From the NCBI RefSeq assembly GCF_013449725.1, contig NZ_JACCFF010000001.1:2170001-2234000 (forward strand): 64,000 nucleotides of DNA, written 5' to 3'. This DNA comes from Mycobacteroides sp. LB1 (GTDB lineage: Bacteria > Actinomycetota > Actinomycetes > Mycobacteriales > Mycobacteriaceae). The notes under the pieces were generated by a model, which made no database searches, was not told the DNA's origin, and saw nothing but the letters and a program-made list of their open reading frames with translations. Shown here piece by piece: positions 44,534-54,308 of the stretch (position 1 is its first letter; the number at the start of each line of letters is the position of its first letter). Position numbers and translations under genes: made by a program.

Positions 44534-45196
44534 ATGGTGGACCCATCGGGACCGCCGATCCGGATGGCAGATCGGCAGCGCGCTCGGCGCAGTGAACTCG
44601 TCAAAGAAGAGGTTGTCGATGCCGCCCTCGCCGAGTTTTCCGAGCGCGGCTACCACCAGACCTCGATTGCGCACATCGCGGAACGGCTCGGCACCGGTCA
44701 CTCGATGTTCTATCGATACTTCGCGAACAAGCGAGATATCCTCGAACACGCGGTCCAGCACGCCACACAGCGCACCATCGAAACACTCGCTCAGACCGTG
44801 CCCGGTCAAATCACGTCGTTAGACGAATTCCATGATTTCGCAGTGAATCTCGGGCTTGCGTACATCGATCTGGTGGTGGAGGACCCCCGCCTATCGCGCT
44901 TGCTGCTGCAGCAGGGCGCCGCGGTGGACAAAGAGATGACCGATCAGTTCTGCCGCGTATTTGACACCGGCGCTTCAGTTCTCGCTGCTCTACTACGCGA
45001 TGGGATCGCTTCCGGATACGTCAGGCAGGATATCGACGTCGAAGCTGTTGCGGATTCGGTGGTGGGTATTCCGCTGGGCCTGCTCGCCCGCTACGGGCAC
45101 GACCCTGATCAGGCGATCCTTGCCTCAAGAGTGCGTGCAACCGCCGATCTCGTCTGCCGGGGGATCGCCGTCTCGGCACAGCCACTCGACGGCTAG
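44534..45196 (+). CDS. TetR-family regulator of P450 cassette
   Basis: A 220-aa TetR repressor. The DNA-binding domain (about 18-65) has ALAEFSERGYHQTSIAHIAE and the recognition helix HSMFYRYFANKRDIL. The C-terminal ligand domain is helical. It diverges from the membrane-protein/P450/ferredoxin operon and is the natural candidate to control it. ATG 44534 is set by the -10 at 44521; earlier ATGs would place the promoter inside the gene. The stop overlaps the next convergent gene through CTAG. Confidence 0.9.
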   Translation: MVDPSGPPIRMADRQRARRSELVKEEVVDAALAEFSERGYHQTSIAHIAERLGTGHSMFYRYFANKRDILEHAVQHATQRTIETLAQTVPGQITSLDEFHDFAVNLGLAYIDLVVEDPRLSRLLLQQGAAVDKEMTDQFCRVFDTGASVLAALLRDGIASGYVRQDIDVEAVADSVVGIPLGLLARYGHDPDQAILASRVRATADLVCRGIAVSAQPLDG

Positions 45197-45942
45197 AGCC
45201 CGGCGCCCACCACGGGGCCTGCCCCGGCCGGTTGTGGCACGTGAACGGACTCCAGCAGTCGCTCCAACGCCGCCTCCACCTCGGCCTTCCAGCCGATCCC
45301 GCTATCGAGCTCCATGCGTAGCCTCGGGAAGTGCTGATGCGGTGCCACGACCGTGAAACCCACGTCTTTCAAGAAGTTCACATCGATCATGCACTGCTCG
45401 ATGGTGCACTCCCCCAATACATCCGCTGCTTCCGAATGCCTGACCGTCGATAAACCTCCCGGGCGAAGAGGATCCGGCACCGATCCCCCGCATAATTCCA
45501 ACGCCTCGCTGGTACGACCGAACGCTTCCAACGCGCGCACACCACGGCGCACCAACTCGGTCACCACGCTGGCGATAATGCTGTGCGGCAAGCCGTCTGA
45601 TTCGTGCCCCGGCTCCACCCCGAGGGAGGTCAACAGGATCGCGTCCGCACTGACTGGTGCCGTCGGGAACAACCGGGCGCGCGGCACCACACCGGGTGGA
45701 GCGTAGAACGCGTACCCCGCGGTGGTGGGTCGGGTCTGTGGACCGGTCACCGCGAGCTGACCGCACGACCCCCACTCGAGCATGACCATCGACAGCCACG
45801 CTTCCTTCTCGAACTCGGGGTCCGATAGGTGCTGACGATCCCCGACGGTAGCGGGGTCCACCTCCCAGAAGACACACCGCCGGGCGTGCTTGGGCAGCTG
45901 CTCGAAACCATCGAGCCGCAAGGGAACGATCCGAGCCGACAC
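45193..45942 (-). CDS. Conserved hypothetical (Rv3916c-like)
   Basis: A 249-aa soluble protein conserved near parB in mycobacteria. The first part (FEQLPKHARRCVFWEVDP) and a GNAT-like central region (SADAILLTSLGVEPG) suggest an acetyltransferase fold. A FLKDVGFTVVAPHQHFPRLR segment near the end resembles the GNAT C-terminal strand. No substrate is known. GTG 45942 begins the conserved VSARIVPLRL and has GGAGG 10 nt upstream; longer in-frame starts are less likely. Confidence 0.78.
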   Translation of the reverse strand: MSARIVPLRLDGFEQLPKHARRCVFWEVDPATVGDRQHLSDPEFEKEAWLSMVMLEWGSCGQLAVTGPQTRPTTAGYAFYAPPGVVPRARLFPTAPVSADAILLTSLGVEPGHESDGLPHSIIASVVTELVRRGVRALEAFGRTSEALELCGGSVPDPLRPGGLSTVRHSEAADVLGECTIEQCMIDVNFLKDVGFTVVAPHQHFPRLRMELDSGIGWKAEVEAALERLLESVHVPQPAGAGPVVGAGL

Positions 45943-46178
45943 TGGTCTTGCACGCCTCCACGTCCGGTCACCATGGTGCGCGGTACGCATCGTGCGTCCG
46001 GCAACCCTTCAAGGATAAGCGAAATTTCTCGTTTGGCACCCGGCAGCCGCATCGCGAGGGCCCGTGTCCGCCGCGCCGACGACAGCCGAGCACATCATTG
46101 CCTCGCAGAACTGAAAGCTCTTACCTACCAACCATTTTCGTGACTGGCATGCTTCCGAACGAGATTGAAACGGGTTAC

Positions 46179-46193
46179 ACGTCACTGTGACGT
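46179..46193. promoter_or_regulatory. Perfect 15-bp palindrome downstream of parB
   Basis: ACGTCAC-T-GTGACGT lies 14 bp beyond the parB stop and about 240 bp before the next leftward gene. The 1-nt centre rules out a stable RNA hairpin, so a protein-binding site is more likely. No matching repeat was noticed elsewhere in the window. Confidence 0.5.
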
Positions 46194-46207
46194 TTCTCCC
46201 CTGTGGG

Positions 46208-47188
46208 CTAGGACGTTGCTTCGCCGGACATCATCTCGACAATTCGCTGCAAATCCTCGACCGAACCGAACTCGACGACAATCTTGCCCTTGCGCTTGCC
46301 CAGGCTCACCGTCACGCGGGTGTCGAAGGTACCCGACAGCCGCTCGGCGACATCCTGGAGGCCGGGCATCTGGATCGGCTTGCGCCGCGGTGCCGGTTTG
46401 ACAGCATCGCTGCGGTTCGCCAGCGTCACCGCCTCCTCGGCGGCACGCACCGACATCCCCTCGGCCACGATCCGAGCCGCCAGCTCCTCCTGCGCCTCGG
46501 CCCCACCATCCAGGGCGAGCAGCGCGCGCGCGTGTCCGGCCGACAGCACGCCTGCCGCGACCCGCCGCTGCACCGCGATGGGAAGACGCAGCAGGCGGAT
46601 CATGTTCGAGATCACCGGTCGCGAACGACCGATCCGGGAGGCCAGCTCCTCATGCGTCACGTCGAACTCTTCGAGAAGCTGTTGGTAGGCTGCCGCCTCT
46701 TCCAAGGGGTTCAGCTGTGCCCGGTGGATGTTCTCCAGCAGCGCATCGCGAAGCAGGTTGTCGTCTGCCGTCTCCCGGACGATCGCCGGGATGGTCTCCA
46801 GACCCGCTGCCTGGGTGGCGCGCCACCGCCGCTCCCCCATGACGAGCTGGTAGTCACCACCCTCCGCCGTGCGCACCACGATCGGCTGCATCACGCCGAA
46901 CTCACGGATGGAGTGGACCAGCTCGGCGAGGGCCTCCTCGTCGAACACCTGGCGAGGCTGCTTGGGGTTGGGCTTGATGGCAGTCACCGGAATCTCGCGG
47001 TACACCGCGCCGATATCGACCGTCGGCGCAACTGCGGCCGCCGAACCACCGCCGATGACGACATCGGCCGCCGCGGCACCCAGCCCTGGACCCGCAGGTG
47101 TGGGCGAGCCGTCCGTCGGTGCCGTGGGAATCAGCGATGCCAGACCCCGGCCGAGTCCGCCCTTACGCCGTGGTGGCGACTGGCTCAT
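46208..47188 (-). CDS. parB: Chromosome partition protein ParB
   Basis: A 326-aa CTP-dependent DNA clamp that loads at parS and spreads to organise the origin. The N-terminal ParB/Srx domain has the CTP-binding [12 protein letters not shown]; the central helix-turn-helix [17 protein letters not shown] reads parS, and a C-terminal dimerisation domain follows. It starts 52 nt after the parA stop and belongs to the parA-parB operon. Counterpart of Rv3917c. Confidence 0.96.
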   Translation of the reverse strand: MSQSPPRRKGGLGRGLASLIPTAPTDGSPTPAGPGLGAAAADVVIGGGSAAAVAPTVDIGAVYREIPVTAIKPNPKQPRQVFDEEALAELVHSIREFGVMQPIVVRTAEGGDYQLVMGERRWRATQAAGLETIPAIVRETADDNLLRDALLENIHRAQLNPLEEAAAYQQLLEEFDVTHEELASRIGRSRPVISNMIRLLRLPIAVQRRVAAGVLSAGHARALLALDGGAEAQEELAARIVAEGMSVRAAEEAVTLANRSDAVKPAPRRKPIQMPGLQDVAERLSGTFDTRVTVSLGKRKGKIVVEFGSVEDLQRIVEMMSGEATS

Positions 47189-47240
47189 CGGTTACCTCTC
47201 CTCGTCACGCATGCGACTATCTTCCCGTACCGCAACCGGC

Positions 47241-48200
47241 TCATTGGGGACCACTCGCCGACGGTCCTGGCCGCTGCGCGAGCTCACGTGCGGCATCCAG
47301 ATAGCTCAGCGCACCACGCGAACCCGGGTCGTAATCCAGGACGCTGGTCCCGTACCCGGGGGCCTCGGACACCTTGACGCTGCGCGGGATGACCGAGCCA
47401 AGCACCTTCGGACCGAAGTGGTTGCGCACCTCGTCTGCCACCTGATCGGCGAGCTTGGTCCTGGCGTCGTACATGGTGAGCAGAATCGTCGACACATGCA
47501 GGGCCGGATTCAGGTGTGCTTGGACGAGTTCGATATTGCGCAGCAGCTGACCCACACCCTCCAGTGCGTAGTACTCGCACTGGATGGGGATCAGCACCTC
47601 ATTGGTGGCGACGAGTGCATTAACCGTCAGCAGACCCAACGACGGCGGGCAGTCGATGAAGACGAAGTCGAAAGTGTCGGCGGGAAGGCCGGCGATTGCG
47701 GTGCGCAACCGTCCTTCGCGGGCGACCATCGATACCAACTCAATCTCGGCGCCGGCGAGGTCGATCGTCGCCGGGACACAGAAGAGGTGCTCGCTCTGCG
47801 GGCTGGTCTGGATTGCTTCTTGGATCGAGATCTCCCCGAGGAGCACCTCGTACGAGGACGGGGTGCCCGCGCGGTGGTCGGCGCCCAATGCGGTGCTCGC
47901 GTTGCCCTGTGGATCGAGGTCGATCACCAGAACGTTGAGCCCCTGCAGCGCCATCGCAGCGGCCAGGTTCACCGCGGTGGTGGTCTTTCCGACGCCACCC
48001 TTCTGGTTGGCGATCGTCAGCATCCGGCGCTGCGCCGGCTTCGGGAGTCGGACCGATCCCTGCTTGATTTGGGTGGCGCGTTGAGCAGCGGCACCGATCG
48101 GGGTGTCCGACTCTTTGAACTCCGCGGGTGATCGGCGACCGTCTCCCGGTGCGCCGGTTTCACGTGAAACATCTGGCGGTCCGTGCTTGTCGCTACTCAC
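47241..48200 (-). CDS. parA: Chromosome partition ATPase ParA
   Basis: A 319-aa Walker-type ATPase that moves origin regions together with ParB. The deviant Walker A is NQKGGVGKTTTAVNLAA, Walker A' is DLDPQGNAST and Walker B is FIDCPPSLG. An N-terminal extension of about 60 polar residues precedes the ATPase. GTG 48200 follows AAGGAGACGACT. The extension codes DVSRET from a perfect parS site at 48157-48170. Confidence 0.96.
   Translation of the reverse strand: MSSDKHGPPDVSRETGAPGDGRRSPAEFKESDTPIGAAAQRATQIKQGSVRLPKPAQRRMLTIANQKGGVGKTTTAVNLAAAMALQGLNVLVIDLDPQGNASTALGADHRAGTPSSYEVLLGEISIQEAIQTSPQSEHLFCVPATIDLAGAEIELVSMVAREGRLRTAIAGLPADTFDFVFIDCPPSLGLLTVNALVATNEVLIPIQCEYYALEGVGQLLRNIELVQAHLNPALHVSTILLTMYDARTKLADQVADEVRNHFGPKVLGSVIPRSVKVSEAPGYGTSVLDYDPGSRGALSYLDAARELAQRPGPSASGPQ
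48157..48170. promoter_or_regulatory. parS site in parA 5' end
   Basis: GTTTCACGTGAAAC, the 14-bp perfect palindromic core of parS, within the N-terminal codons of parA. It is the ParB loading site and the likely start of the spreading zone. Confidence 0.95.
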
Positions 48201-48222
48201 AGTCGTCTCCTTGATCGGATGC

Positions 48223-48960
<738 letters not shown>

Positions 48961-48985
48961 TTACATGGGTGAGATTTAAGTGCGG

Positions 48986-49567
48986 TCAGTCGTGCAGGAT
49001 GACGACGCGACGCGACGGCTCCACGCCCTCGCTCTCGCTGTGCACACCATCGATCGCGGCGACCGCGTCGTGCACGATCTTGCGCTCGAACGGAGTCATC
49101 GGAGAGAGCTCCTCGCGCTCCCCCGACTCCAGCACCTGCTTGGCGATCTTCGTGCCCAACGTCGCCAACTCATCGCGGCGGCGGCCACGCCAGTTGGCGA
49201 CGTCCAACATCAGACGGCTGCGCTCACCGGTCTTCTGCTGGACAGCCAGCCGGGTCAGTTCCTGCAACGCGTCCAGCACCTCGCCCTTGCGGCCAACGAG
49301 CTTGGTCAGATCACTGCCGCCATCGACGCTGACGATCGCGCGGTCCCCTTCGACATCCAGATCGATGTCGCCATCGAAGTCGAGGAGATCCAGGAGCTCT
49401 TCCAGATAGTCGCCGGCGACCTCGCCCTCGGCAACCAGACGCTCTTCGAGACTGCCGCGCGGCTCAGTGTCCAGCTCGGCATCCGGCTCGGTGTCCGGCT
49501 CGGTGGCAGCCTCCACCGTGGTCTCTTCGGCCGTGGTCTCTTCGGCCTGCGTATCGAGATCGGTCAT
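48986..49567 (-). CDS. jag: Jag/KhpB RNA-binding protein
   Basis: A 193-aa protein. An acidic low-complexity N-terminus (about 1-40, many E/T/D) replaces the Jag-N domain of Firmicutes. A KH-II domain (about 70-130; VGRKGEVLDALQELT) and an R3H domain (about 135-190; FERKIVHDAVA with the RxxxH motif) follow. It binds single-stranded RNA and is linked to cell-wall and division control. It lies between yidC and rsmG, the conserved order (Rv3920c). Confidence 0.92.
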   Translation of the reverse strand: MTDLDTQAEETTAEETTVEAATEPDTEPDAELDTEPRGSLEERLVAEGEVAGDYLEELLDLLDFDGDIDLDVEGDRAIVSVDGGSDLTKLVGRKGEVLDALQELTRLAVQQKTGERSRLMLDVANWRGRRRDELATLGTKIAKQVLESGEREELSPMTPFERKIVHDAVAAIDGVHSESEGVEPSRRVVILHD

Positions 49568-49609
49568 CGTTCTTCTCCCTCTGTCACGCCCGTGCAGGAA
49601 CGCGGGCGG

Positions 49610-50710
49610 TTAGCGCTTGCGGCGACGGTCCGGCCGGGCACCCGGCTTCGGGGTGCGGCTGGTCGCGCCTGATCCATTTGTCGAATTCGGGGAAGCCTGT
49701 CCCCCGGTGTCCTCGTCCGTTCCATCGGACCCCGCGGTACTTACAGGGTCGTCTGTGTCGTTCTCGGACTCGTCTGTTTGTTTGGTCGGCTGGTTCTTCC
49801 CACCACGCGCCGGTTTGGCTCCCGGCTTCGGGGCGTTGGCTGCTCGCCGTTCCAGATCCGCCTGCTTCTTCTCTTCTTCTTCCTTGGCGATCGCGTTGAA
49901 GACGTAGTGCTGCTGCCCGAACGTCCAAATGTTGTTCGCCACCCAGTACAGGATGATCGCGAGCGGCAGGAACGGTCCGCCGACCACCACGCCCAGCGGA
50001 AAGACGTACAACGCCAACCGGTTCATGATCTGGGTCTGCGGGTTCGCCTGTGCCTCCGGGCTCTGACGCGCTATTGATGCCCGGCTGTTGAAGTAGGTGG
50101 CGACACCGGCCAGGACCATCAACGGCACCGCGACACCGGCCACGGCCCACCTATTGAATTCGGTGAACGCGTCCAGACCCGTCGTCTGAATCATGGTCGC
50201 GCCCAGCGGCGCACCGAACAGATTGGCGTCCAGGAAGTTGGCGACGTCGCCCGCGCTGAAAATGTAGTTACCGGTGGCGCGGTTCGCCTCCACCGACATA
50301 TGTACTTGTCCGAAGCCGCCGGTAGTTCGGTTGAACGAACGCAGCACATGGAACAGCCCCAGGAACACCGGAATCTGCGCCAGCATCGGCAAGCAACCCA
50401 AGATCGGGTTGAAGCCGTGTTCACGCTGCAGCTTCTGCATCTCCAACGCCATGCGCTGGCGATCGTTCTTGTACTTCTTCTGCAGGGCCTTGATTTGTGG
50501 CTGCAGCTCCTGCATCTGCCGAGTCGTCCGGATCTGCCGCACGAACGGCTTGTACAGAATCGCGCGCAGGGTGAACACCAGGAACATCACCGACAGCGCC
50601 CACGCGAAGAAGTTCTTGGGCCCCAGCAGGTACGCAAACAGCTTGTACCAAACCCACATGATCGCCGAGACCGGGTAGTAGACGAACCCGAGGCTGAACC
50701 AATCAAACAT
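49610..50710 (-). CDS. yidC: Membrane protein insertase YidC
   Basis: A 366-aa Oxa1/YidC insertase. About five membrane helices are seen. Features include the first helix region [16 protein letters not shown], the positively charged cytoplasmic loop ([14 protein letters not shown]) and the helix [21 protein letters not shown] long basic, Lys/Arg/Pro-rich tail (about 285-366) probably binds ribosomes. It inserts small membrane proteins alone or with Sec. The start overlaps the yidD stop by 8 bp. Confidence 0.95.
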   Translation of the reverse strand: MFDWFSLGFVYYPVSAIMWVWYKLFAYLLGPKNFFAWALSVMFLVFTLRAILYKPFVRQIRTTRQMQELQPQIKALQKKYKNDRQRMALEMQKLQREHGFNPILGCLPMLAQIPVFLGLFHVLRSFNRTTGGFGQVHMSVEANRATGNYIFSAGDVANFLDANLFGAPLGATMIQTTGLDAFTEFNRWAVAGVAVPLMVLAGVATYFNSRASIARQSPEAQANPQTQIMNRLALYVFPLGVVVGGPFLPLAIILYWVANNIWTFGQQHYVFNAIAKEEEEKKQADLERRAANAPKPGAKPARGGKNQPTKQTDESENDTDDPVSTAGSDGTDEDTGGQASPNSTNGSGATSRTPKPGARPDRRRKR

Positions 50711-51002
50711 CCGCTGTGCTCCTCTGCACGCTCACGTGCTCTCGGCCCCGAACAACTGGGCCCCCATGCTTCGTATGACGGTCGGGAATCGGATCCCATC
50801 CACCGTGGTGCCACGGACCACACTTCAGTAGGCGGATCGTCGCCAACCAGCTGCCGCGAATCAGGCCGTGCACACTCAGCGCCTCCACCGCGTACTGGCT
50901 ACAGGTCGGCATAAATCGGCAACTCGGCAATCGTGTCGGGGAGATCCAGGTCTGATACAGACGGATCAGAAAGATCACAGCCCTGGCCGGGCGGCTTTTC
51001 AT
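50703..51002 (-). CDS. yidD: Membrane protein insertion efficiency factor YidD
   Basis: A 99-aa member of UPF0161. The signature [15 protein letters not shown] (about 28-42) is complete, and the N-terminal [10 protein letters not shown] amphipathic helix contacts the membrane. It aids YidC-dependent insertion. Starts with a 4-bp ATGA overlap with rnpA and ends inside the yidC start. Confidence 0.93.
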   Translation of the reverse strand: MKSRPARAVIFLIRLYQTWISPTRLPSCRFMPTCSQYAVEALSVHGLIRGSWLATIRLLKCGPWHHGGWDPIPDRHTKHGGPVVRGREHVSVQRSTADV

Positions 51003-51382
51003 CGTTGCCGCTTCTGTACGGGTTCCTGTGGTCGTGCAGACCGATCGATCCCGTCACGCAATTGCTGACGCAGGCTCGCCGATAGTGCGGTTCCACTGCT
51101 GGGCAGCGCCCTGATCACCATTCGATCCACCGGCTCAAGCCTGGGAAGTATTTCCGCGGCAACATGCCGAAGTCGGCGCGATACCCGGTGACGCACTACC
51201 GCTCCACCGACCGACTTCCCGACGATCAGACCGACTTTAGGGCCTTCGACCTGCCCACACTCGGAGCCCGCACAACCACGCTGCAGGTGAATCACCAAGT
51301 CCGCGTGGGCACTTCGAGCGCCACGCTTGACGGTCTGCCGGAATTCGGATGATTTCGTCATCCGGTGTCGAGTCGGTAACAC
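50999..51382 (-). CDS. rnpA: RNase P protein component
   Basis: A 127-aa basic protein that binds the RNase P RNA and assists removal of tRNA 5' leaders. The conserved RNR region appears as [12 protein letters not shown] (about 63-74), with the family's Asn replaced by His. The N-terminus [14 protein letters not shown] is typical. The start is GTG 51382, 24 nt after rpmH. Confidence 0.94.
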   Translation of the reverse strand: MLPTRHRMTKSSEFRQTVKRGARSAHADLVIHLQRGCAGSECGQVEGPKVGLIVGKSVGGAVVRHRVSRRLRHVAAEILPRLEPVDRMVIRALPSSGTALSASLRQQLRDGIDRSARPQEPVQKRQR

Positions 51383-51406
51383 CGACTACCTACCTGCGCC
51401 CGAAAC

Positions 51407-51550
51407 TCAGGCGGTCAGTTCCTTGCGGCCCTTACGACGCCGGACCGCAATGATCGCGCGCCCGGCGCGGGTGCGCATGCGCAACCGAAAACCGTGGGTA
51501 CGCGCGCGACGCCGATTGTTTGGCTGGAAGGTCCGCTTGCCCTTTGCCAC
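51407..51550 (-). CDS. rpmH: 50S ribosomal protein L34
   Basis: A 47-aa very basic ribosomal protein: [20 protein letters not shown] at the start, then arginine-rich helices, ending KGRKELTA. The start is GTG 51550 and the stop TGA is at 51407-51409. The gene lies upstream of rnpA as in nearly all bacteria, so its leftward operon continues through rnpA-yidD-yidC-jag-rsmG. Confidence 0.96.
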   Translation of the reverse strand: MAKGKRTFQPNNRRRARTHGFRLRMRTRAGRAIIAVRRRKGRKELTA

Positions 51551-51864
51551 CGCAACTACTCCTTCATGTCCTTCACGTTCTCAGCCGGGATCACCCACGC
51601 CGTTCATTCACGACGCATGCGATGTGCTGAGACGTATCAGTCCGTTGGTACTTCTCACTCGCCACCGGCGCGGTACCTACGGAATCCTGGGTTTCATCCC
51701 TGATGACGTGCGGGTCGCGGCCGTGCCGCCAACGTTCGGGCGACTGTTTGAGGGTACTGACCTGCTCGACGCCGGTCAAACTGATCACAAACGCCACATC
51801 CGTATCCCCTGGGCACACGAGTCTGTCAGCTTTACGAGAGTTGTCACCGATGTCTCCCGATCAG

Positions 51865-51894
51865 TTGGCGGGGCGGAACAAAAACTGTTAGCTT
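51865..51894 (+). promoter_or_regulatory. Possible dnaA promoter
   Basis: TTGGCG (51865-51870), an 18-bp gap and TAGCTT (51889-51894) form a reasonable sigma-A-type promoter facing dnaA, about 215 bp upstream of its start. The assignment is by motif only. Confidence 0.35.
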
Positions 51895-52027
51895 CTGCGA
51901 ATGCCATTTCTGCCGGGCGAATGCATCGGAACCACCCCCGGTGGCCGATGCCGATCGCGGTCGAACACCGACTAGCCGGTCCCCCGGAACAGGTGATCCG
52001 CAGCGATCTCCTGGTATGAGCGCACTG

Positions 52028-52045
52028 ACCACCATAGGGTGGTCG
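52028..52045. promoter_or_regulatory. Inverted repeat before dnaA
   Basis: GACCACC-ATAG-GGTGGTC has 7-bp perfect arms. It lies 8 bp before the first DnaA box and 66 bp before the dnaA start, and might bind a regulator or form a leader hairpin. Confidence 0.4.
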
Positions 52046-52052
52046 GCTTTGT

Positions 52053-52072
52053 TGTCCACAGGTGTGGATAAC
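52053..52072. promoter_or_regulatory. DnaA-box pair upstream of dnaA
   Basis: TTGTCCACA (52053-52061) and TGTGGATAA (52064-52072, the complement of TTATCCACA) are perfect consensus boxes in opposite orientation. A weaker TGTGGAACC follows at 52076-52084. They suggest DnaA autoregulation and may act as part of a bipartite origin. Confidence 0.85.
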
Positions 52073-52110
52073 CGTGTGGAAACCCGCGATCCATCGTTGA
52101 AAAGGGGCTA

Positions 52111-53625
52111 GTGTCGACGTGTCCCTTCCAGCCAGAGAGATGCCCGCCGTTGACTGACGAACTGAATTCCCAGTTCACGGCGGTATGGAATACCGTCGTC
52201 GCCGAGCTCAACGGTGACGACAGCCAATACCTGTCGAGTTTCCCGCCATTAACGCCGCAACAGCGCGCCTGGCTGACTCTGGTTAAACCACTCACCATGG
52301 CTGAGGGCTTCGCACTGCTTTCGGTGCCGTCCAGTTTCGTGCAAAACGAGATCGAACGGCACCTGCGCGGGCCGATCGTAGAGGCGCTTTCCAGGCGGCT
52401 GGGCGAAAATGTCGAGTTGGGTGTGCGGATCGCAGCGCCACCTCCTGGCGAAGATTCAGACGTCGCCGGGCCGGCCCTCGAACTCGAGGTCGACGAGGTC
52501 GACGAGACCACCGAGGCGCTTGCTAGTGCACACGAATCGTGGCCTTCGTACTTCATCAATCGTCCCGGTGGCGCCGACAAGGCCGAGACCCCTGACACGA
52601 GCCTCAACTCGCGGTACACCTTCGAGTCGTTCGTCATCGGCGCATCCAACCGGTTCTCCCACGCGGCGGCGGTAGCAGTCTCCGAAGCGCCCGCCCGGGC
52701 GTACAACCCGTTGTTCATCTGGGGTGAATCCGGGCTAGGCAAGACGCATCTGCTGCACGCCGCCGGAAACTACGCACAGCGGCTGTTCCCCGGTATGCGC
52801 GTCAAGTACGTGTCCACCGAAGAATTCACCAACGACTTCATCAACTCTTTGCGCGATGACCGCAGGGTCGCGTTCAAACGCAGCTACCGCGACATCGATG
52901 TACTCCTGGTAGACGACATCCAGTTCATCGAGGGTAAGGAAGGTATCCAGGAAGAGTTCTTCCATACCTTCAACACCCTGCACAACGCCAACAAACAGAT
53001 CGTGATCTCTTCTGACCGGCCGCCCAAGGGGCTGGCCACCCTCGAAGACCGGCTGCGTACCCGCTTCGAATGGGGCCTCATCACCGACGTTCAGCCCCCT
53101 GAGCTGGAGACCCGGATCGCCATCCTGCGCAAGAAGGCGCAGATGGACCGCCTCGATGTCCCCGACGACGTGCTGGAGCTCATCGCGAGCCGGATCGAAC
53201 GCAATATTCGCGAGCTCGAGGGCGCTCTGATACGTGTGACCGCGTTCGCATCGCTGAACAAATCCCCCATCGAGTTGTCCTTGGCCGAGATCGTGTTGCG
53301 CGACCTCATCCCCGACTCCAACTCCATCCAGATCAGCGCTGCCACGATCATGGCGGTAACCGCCGAGTACTTCGACACCAGCCTCGAGGAGCTTCGTGGC
53401 CCCGGCAAGACGCGGGCTCTCGCACAGGCCCGCCAGATTGCCATGTACCTCTGTCGCGAGCTCACCGATCTATCCCTACCCAAGATCGGGCAGACCTTCG
53501 GGCGCGACCACACCACCGTCATGTACGCCGACAAGAAGGTGCGCGGCGAAATGGCACAGAGGCGTGAGGTTTTCGATCACGTCAAAGAGCTCACCGCGCG
53601 GATCCGTCAGCGCTCCCGACACTGA
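52111..53625 (+). CDS. dnaA: Chromosomal replication initiator DnaA
   Basis: A 504-aa AAA+ initiator. Domain I interacts with the helicase (about 15-85), an acidic domain II linker follows, and domain III has Walker [16 protein letters not shown] (about 204) and Walker [12 protein letters not shown]. Domain IV has the DNA-binding signature [14 protein letters not shown] (about 468-481). GTG 52111 follows GAAAAGGGGCTA. A TTG at 52150 (LTDELNSQF) would match the N-terminus of other mycobacterial DnaA proteins better, so the first 13 residues are uncertain. Confidence 0.96.
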   Translation: MSTCPFQPERCPPLTDELNSQFTAVWNTVVAELNGDDSQYLSSFPPLTPQQRAWLTLVKPLTMAEGFALLSVPSSFVQNEIERHLRGPIVEALSRRLGENVELGVRIAAPPPGEDSDVAGPALELEVDEVDETTEALASAHESWPSYFINRPGGADKAETPDTSLNSRYTFESFVIGASNRFSHAAAVAVSEAPARAYNPLFIWGESGLGKTHLLHAAGNYAQRLFPGMRVKYVSTEEFTNDFINSLRDDRRVAFKRSYRDIDVLLVDDIQFIEGKEGIQEEFFHTFNTLHNANKQIVISSDRPPKGLATLEDRLRTRFEWGLITDVQPPELETRIAILRKKAQMDRLDVPDDVLELIASRIERNIRELEGALIRVTAFASLNKSPIELSLAEIVLRDLIPDSNSIQISAATIMAVTAEYFDTSLEELRGPGKTRALAQARQIAMYLCRELTDLSLPKIGQTFGRDHTTVMYADKKVRGEMAQRREVFDHVKELTARIRQRSRH

Positions 53626-53642
53626 CCTGATTCCGAACCAAA

Positions 53643-53667
53643 CCCGGCCCCCGTGGCCGGGTTTTTT
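53643..53667 (+). terminator. Rho-independent terminator of dnaA
   Basis: CCCGGCC-CCCGT-GGCCGGG followed by six T residues, 17 nt after the dnaA stop. Strong stem and T-run make this a clear intrinsic terminator, which shields oriC from dnaA transcription. Confidence 0.93.
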
Positions 53668-53767
53668 CGTCTCGAAACACTGCTTCGGGCCCTCAACGCA
53701 CTCGTGTTTCAAGACTTTTCGAGATTTTTCTCAACGAATTTCTGTCACCTCGTGGGGCTCATACGTC

Positions 53768-54026
53768 ACATCCACAACAGTGGTGGCTGTGCACAGGACT
53801 GTGGACTGCCATCGGGTAAACCTGCGATCGGCTGGGAGTTGCTGAACGAATGACATGGCGTCCACATCCGCGCGCTGCCAACTGCCTCTGAATCCACAAT
53901 CCGCTGACAACCCGGATGCCGCGTTATCGTGCGACAACACTTGTCTGTCCACAGATTCCACAGGACCTACTACTACTGCTTAAATCTCTATCTAATCTTC
54001 CTCTTTAAAAGCAGCTGTGTGGATGG
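53768..54026. other. Replication origin oriC
   Basis: The 683-bp dnaA-dnaN gap contains many nine-mers with the core TCCACA or its complement: 53768 ACATCCACA, 53800 TGTGGACTG, 53858 GCGTCCACA, 53890 GAATCCACA, 53945 CTGTCCACA, 53954 GATTCCACA, 54018 TGTGGATGG. They resemble the relaxed mycobacterial DnaA box. An AT-rich stretch at about 53979-54011 stands out from the GC-rich surroundings. The gap between the terminator and dnaN has no gene. Confidence 0.92.
53945..54009 (+). other. Basal unwinding element (DnaA boxes, CTA trios, AT-rich)
   Basis: Two adjacent boxes CTGTCCACA and GATTCCACA (53945-53962) are followed by the short GC spacer GGAC. Next comes CTACTACTACT (53967-53977), whose complement is the DnaA-trio 3'-GAT-5' repeated, and then a 30-bp AT-rich stretch. 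This is the order of box, GC cluster, trio and melting region described for Bacillus origins. DnaA would nucleate on the boxes and extend along the trios to open the duplex. Confidence 0.75.
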
Positions 54027-54124
54027 ACGCTTCAACACCGACCATCTGGCCGGTAACCCGGCGATGGACGAAACGGAACAGAACGGCTTTCCCGATGCGT
54101 CGAAAGCATCTACGGTTGTGCTTC

Positions 54125-54150
54125 GGAAGTCGCATGGCCTGACGACTTCC
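54125..54150. promoter_or_regulatory. 8-bp inverted repeat before dnaN
   Basis: GGAAGTCG-(10 nt)-CGACTTCC, perfect arms, about 160 bp before the dnaN start. As RNA it would form a stable leader hairpin; as DNA it may bind a regulator. No T-run follows. Confidence 0.45.
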
Positions 54151-54308
54151 CACCCCGAGTGACAGGACTTGTACACGGCGCCCCGGTCAGTACCGGATGG
54201 CAGCCGGATGCGCTGTCAAAGCTGTCACCCGGTCGTGCCACGATGGCTATCACAGATTTTTCGTGTGGAGACAGTTCGACCTGGACAACGAGGAAGCAAA
54301 GGGTATCC

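Larger units (their letters stand above)
51551..52110. other. rpmH-dnaA intergenic region
   Basis: This 560-bp gap between divergent rpmH and dnaA holds no convincing gene. Seen in it are a possible rightward promoter (51865-51894), an 18-bp inverted repeat (52028-52045) and DnaA boxes just before dnaA. Short reading frames in it have no coding character. The leftward rpmH promoter was not identified with confidence. Confidence 0.8.
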
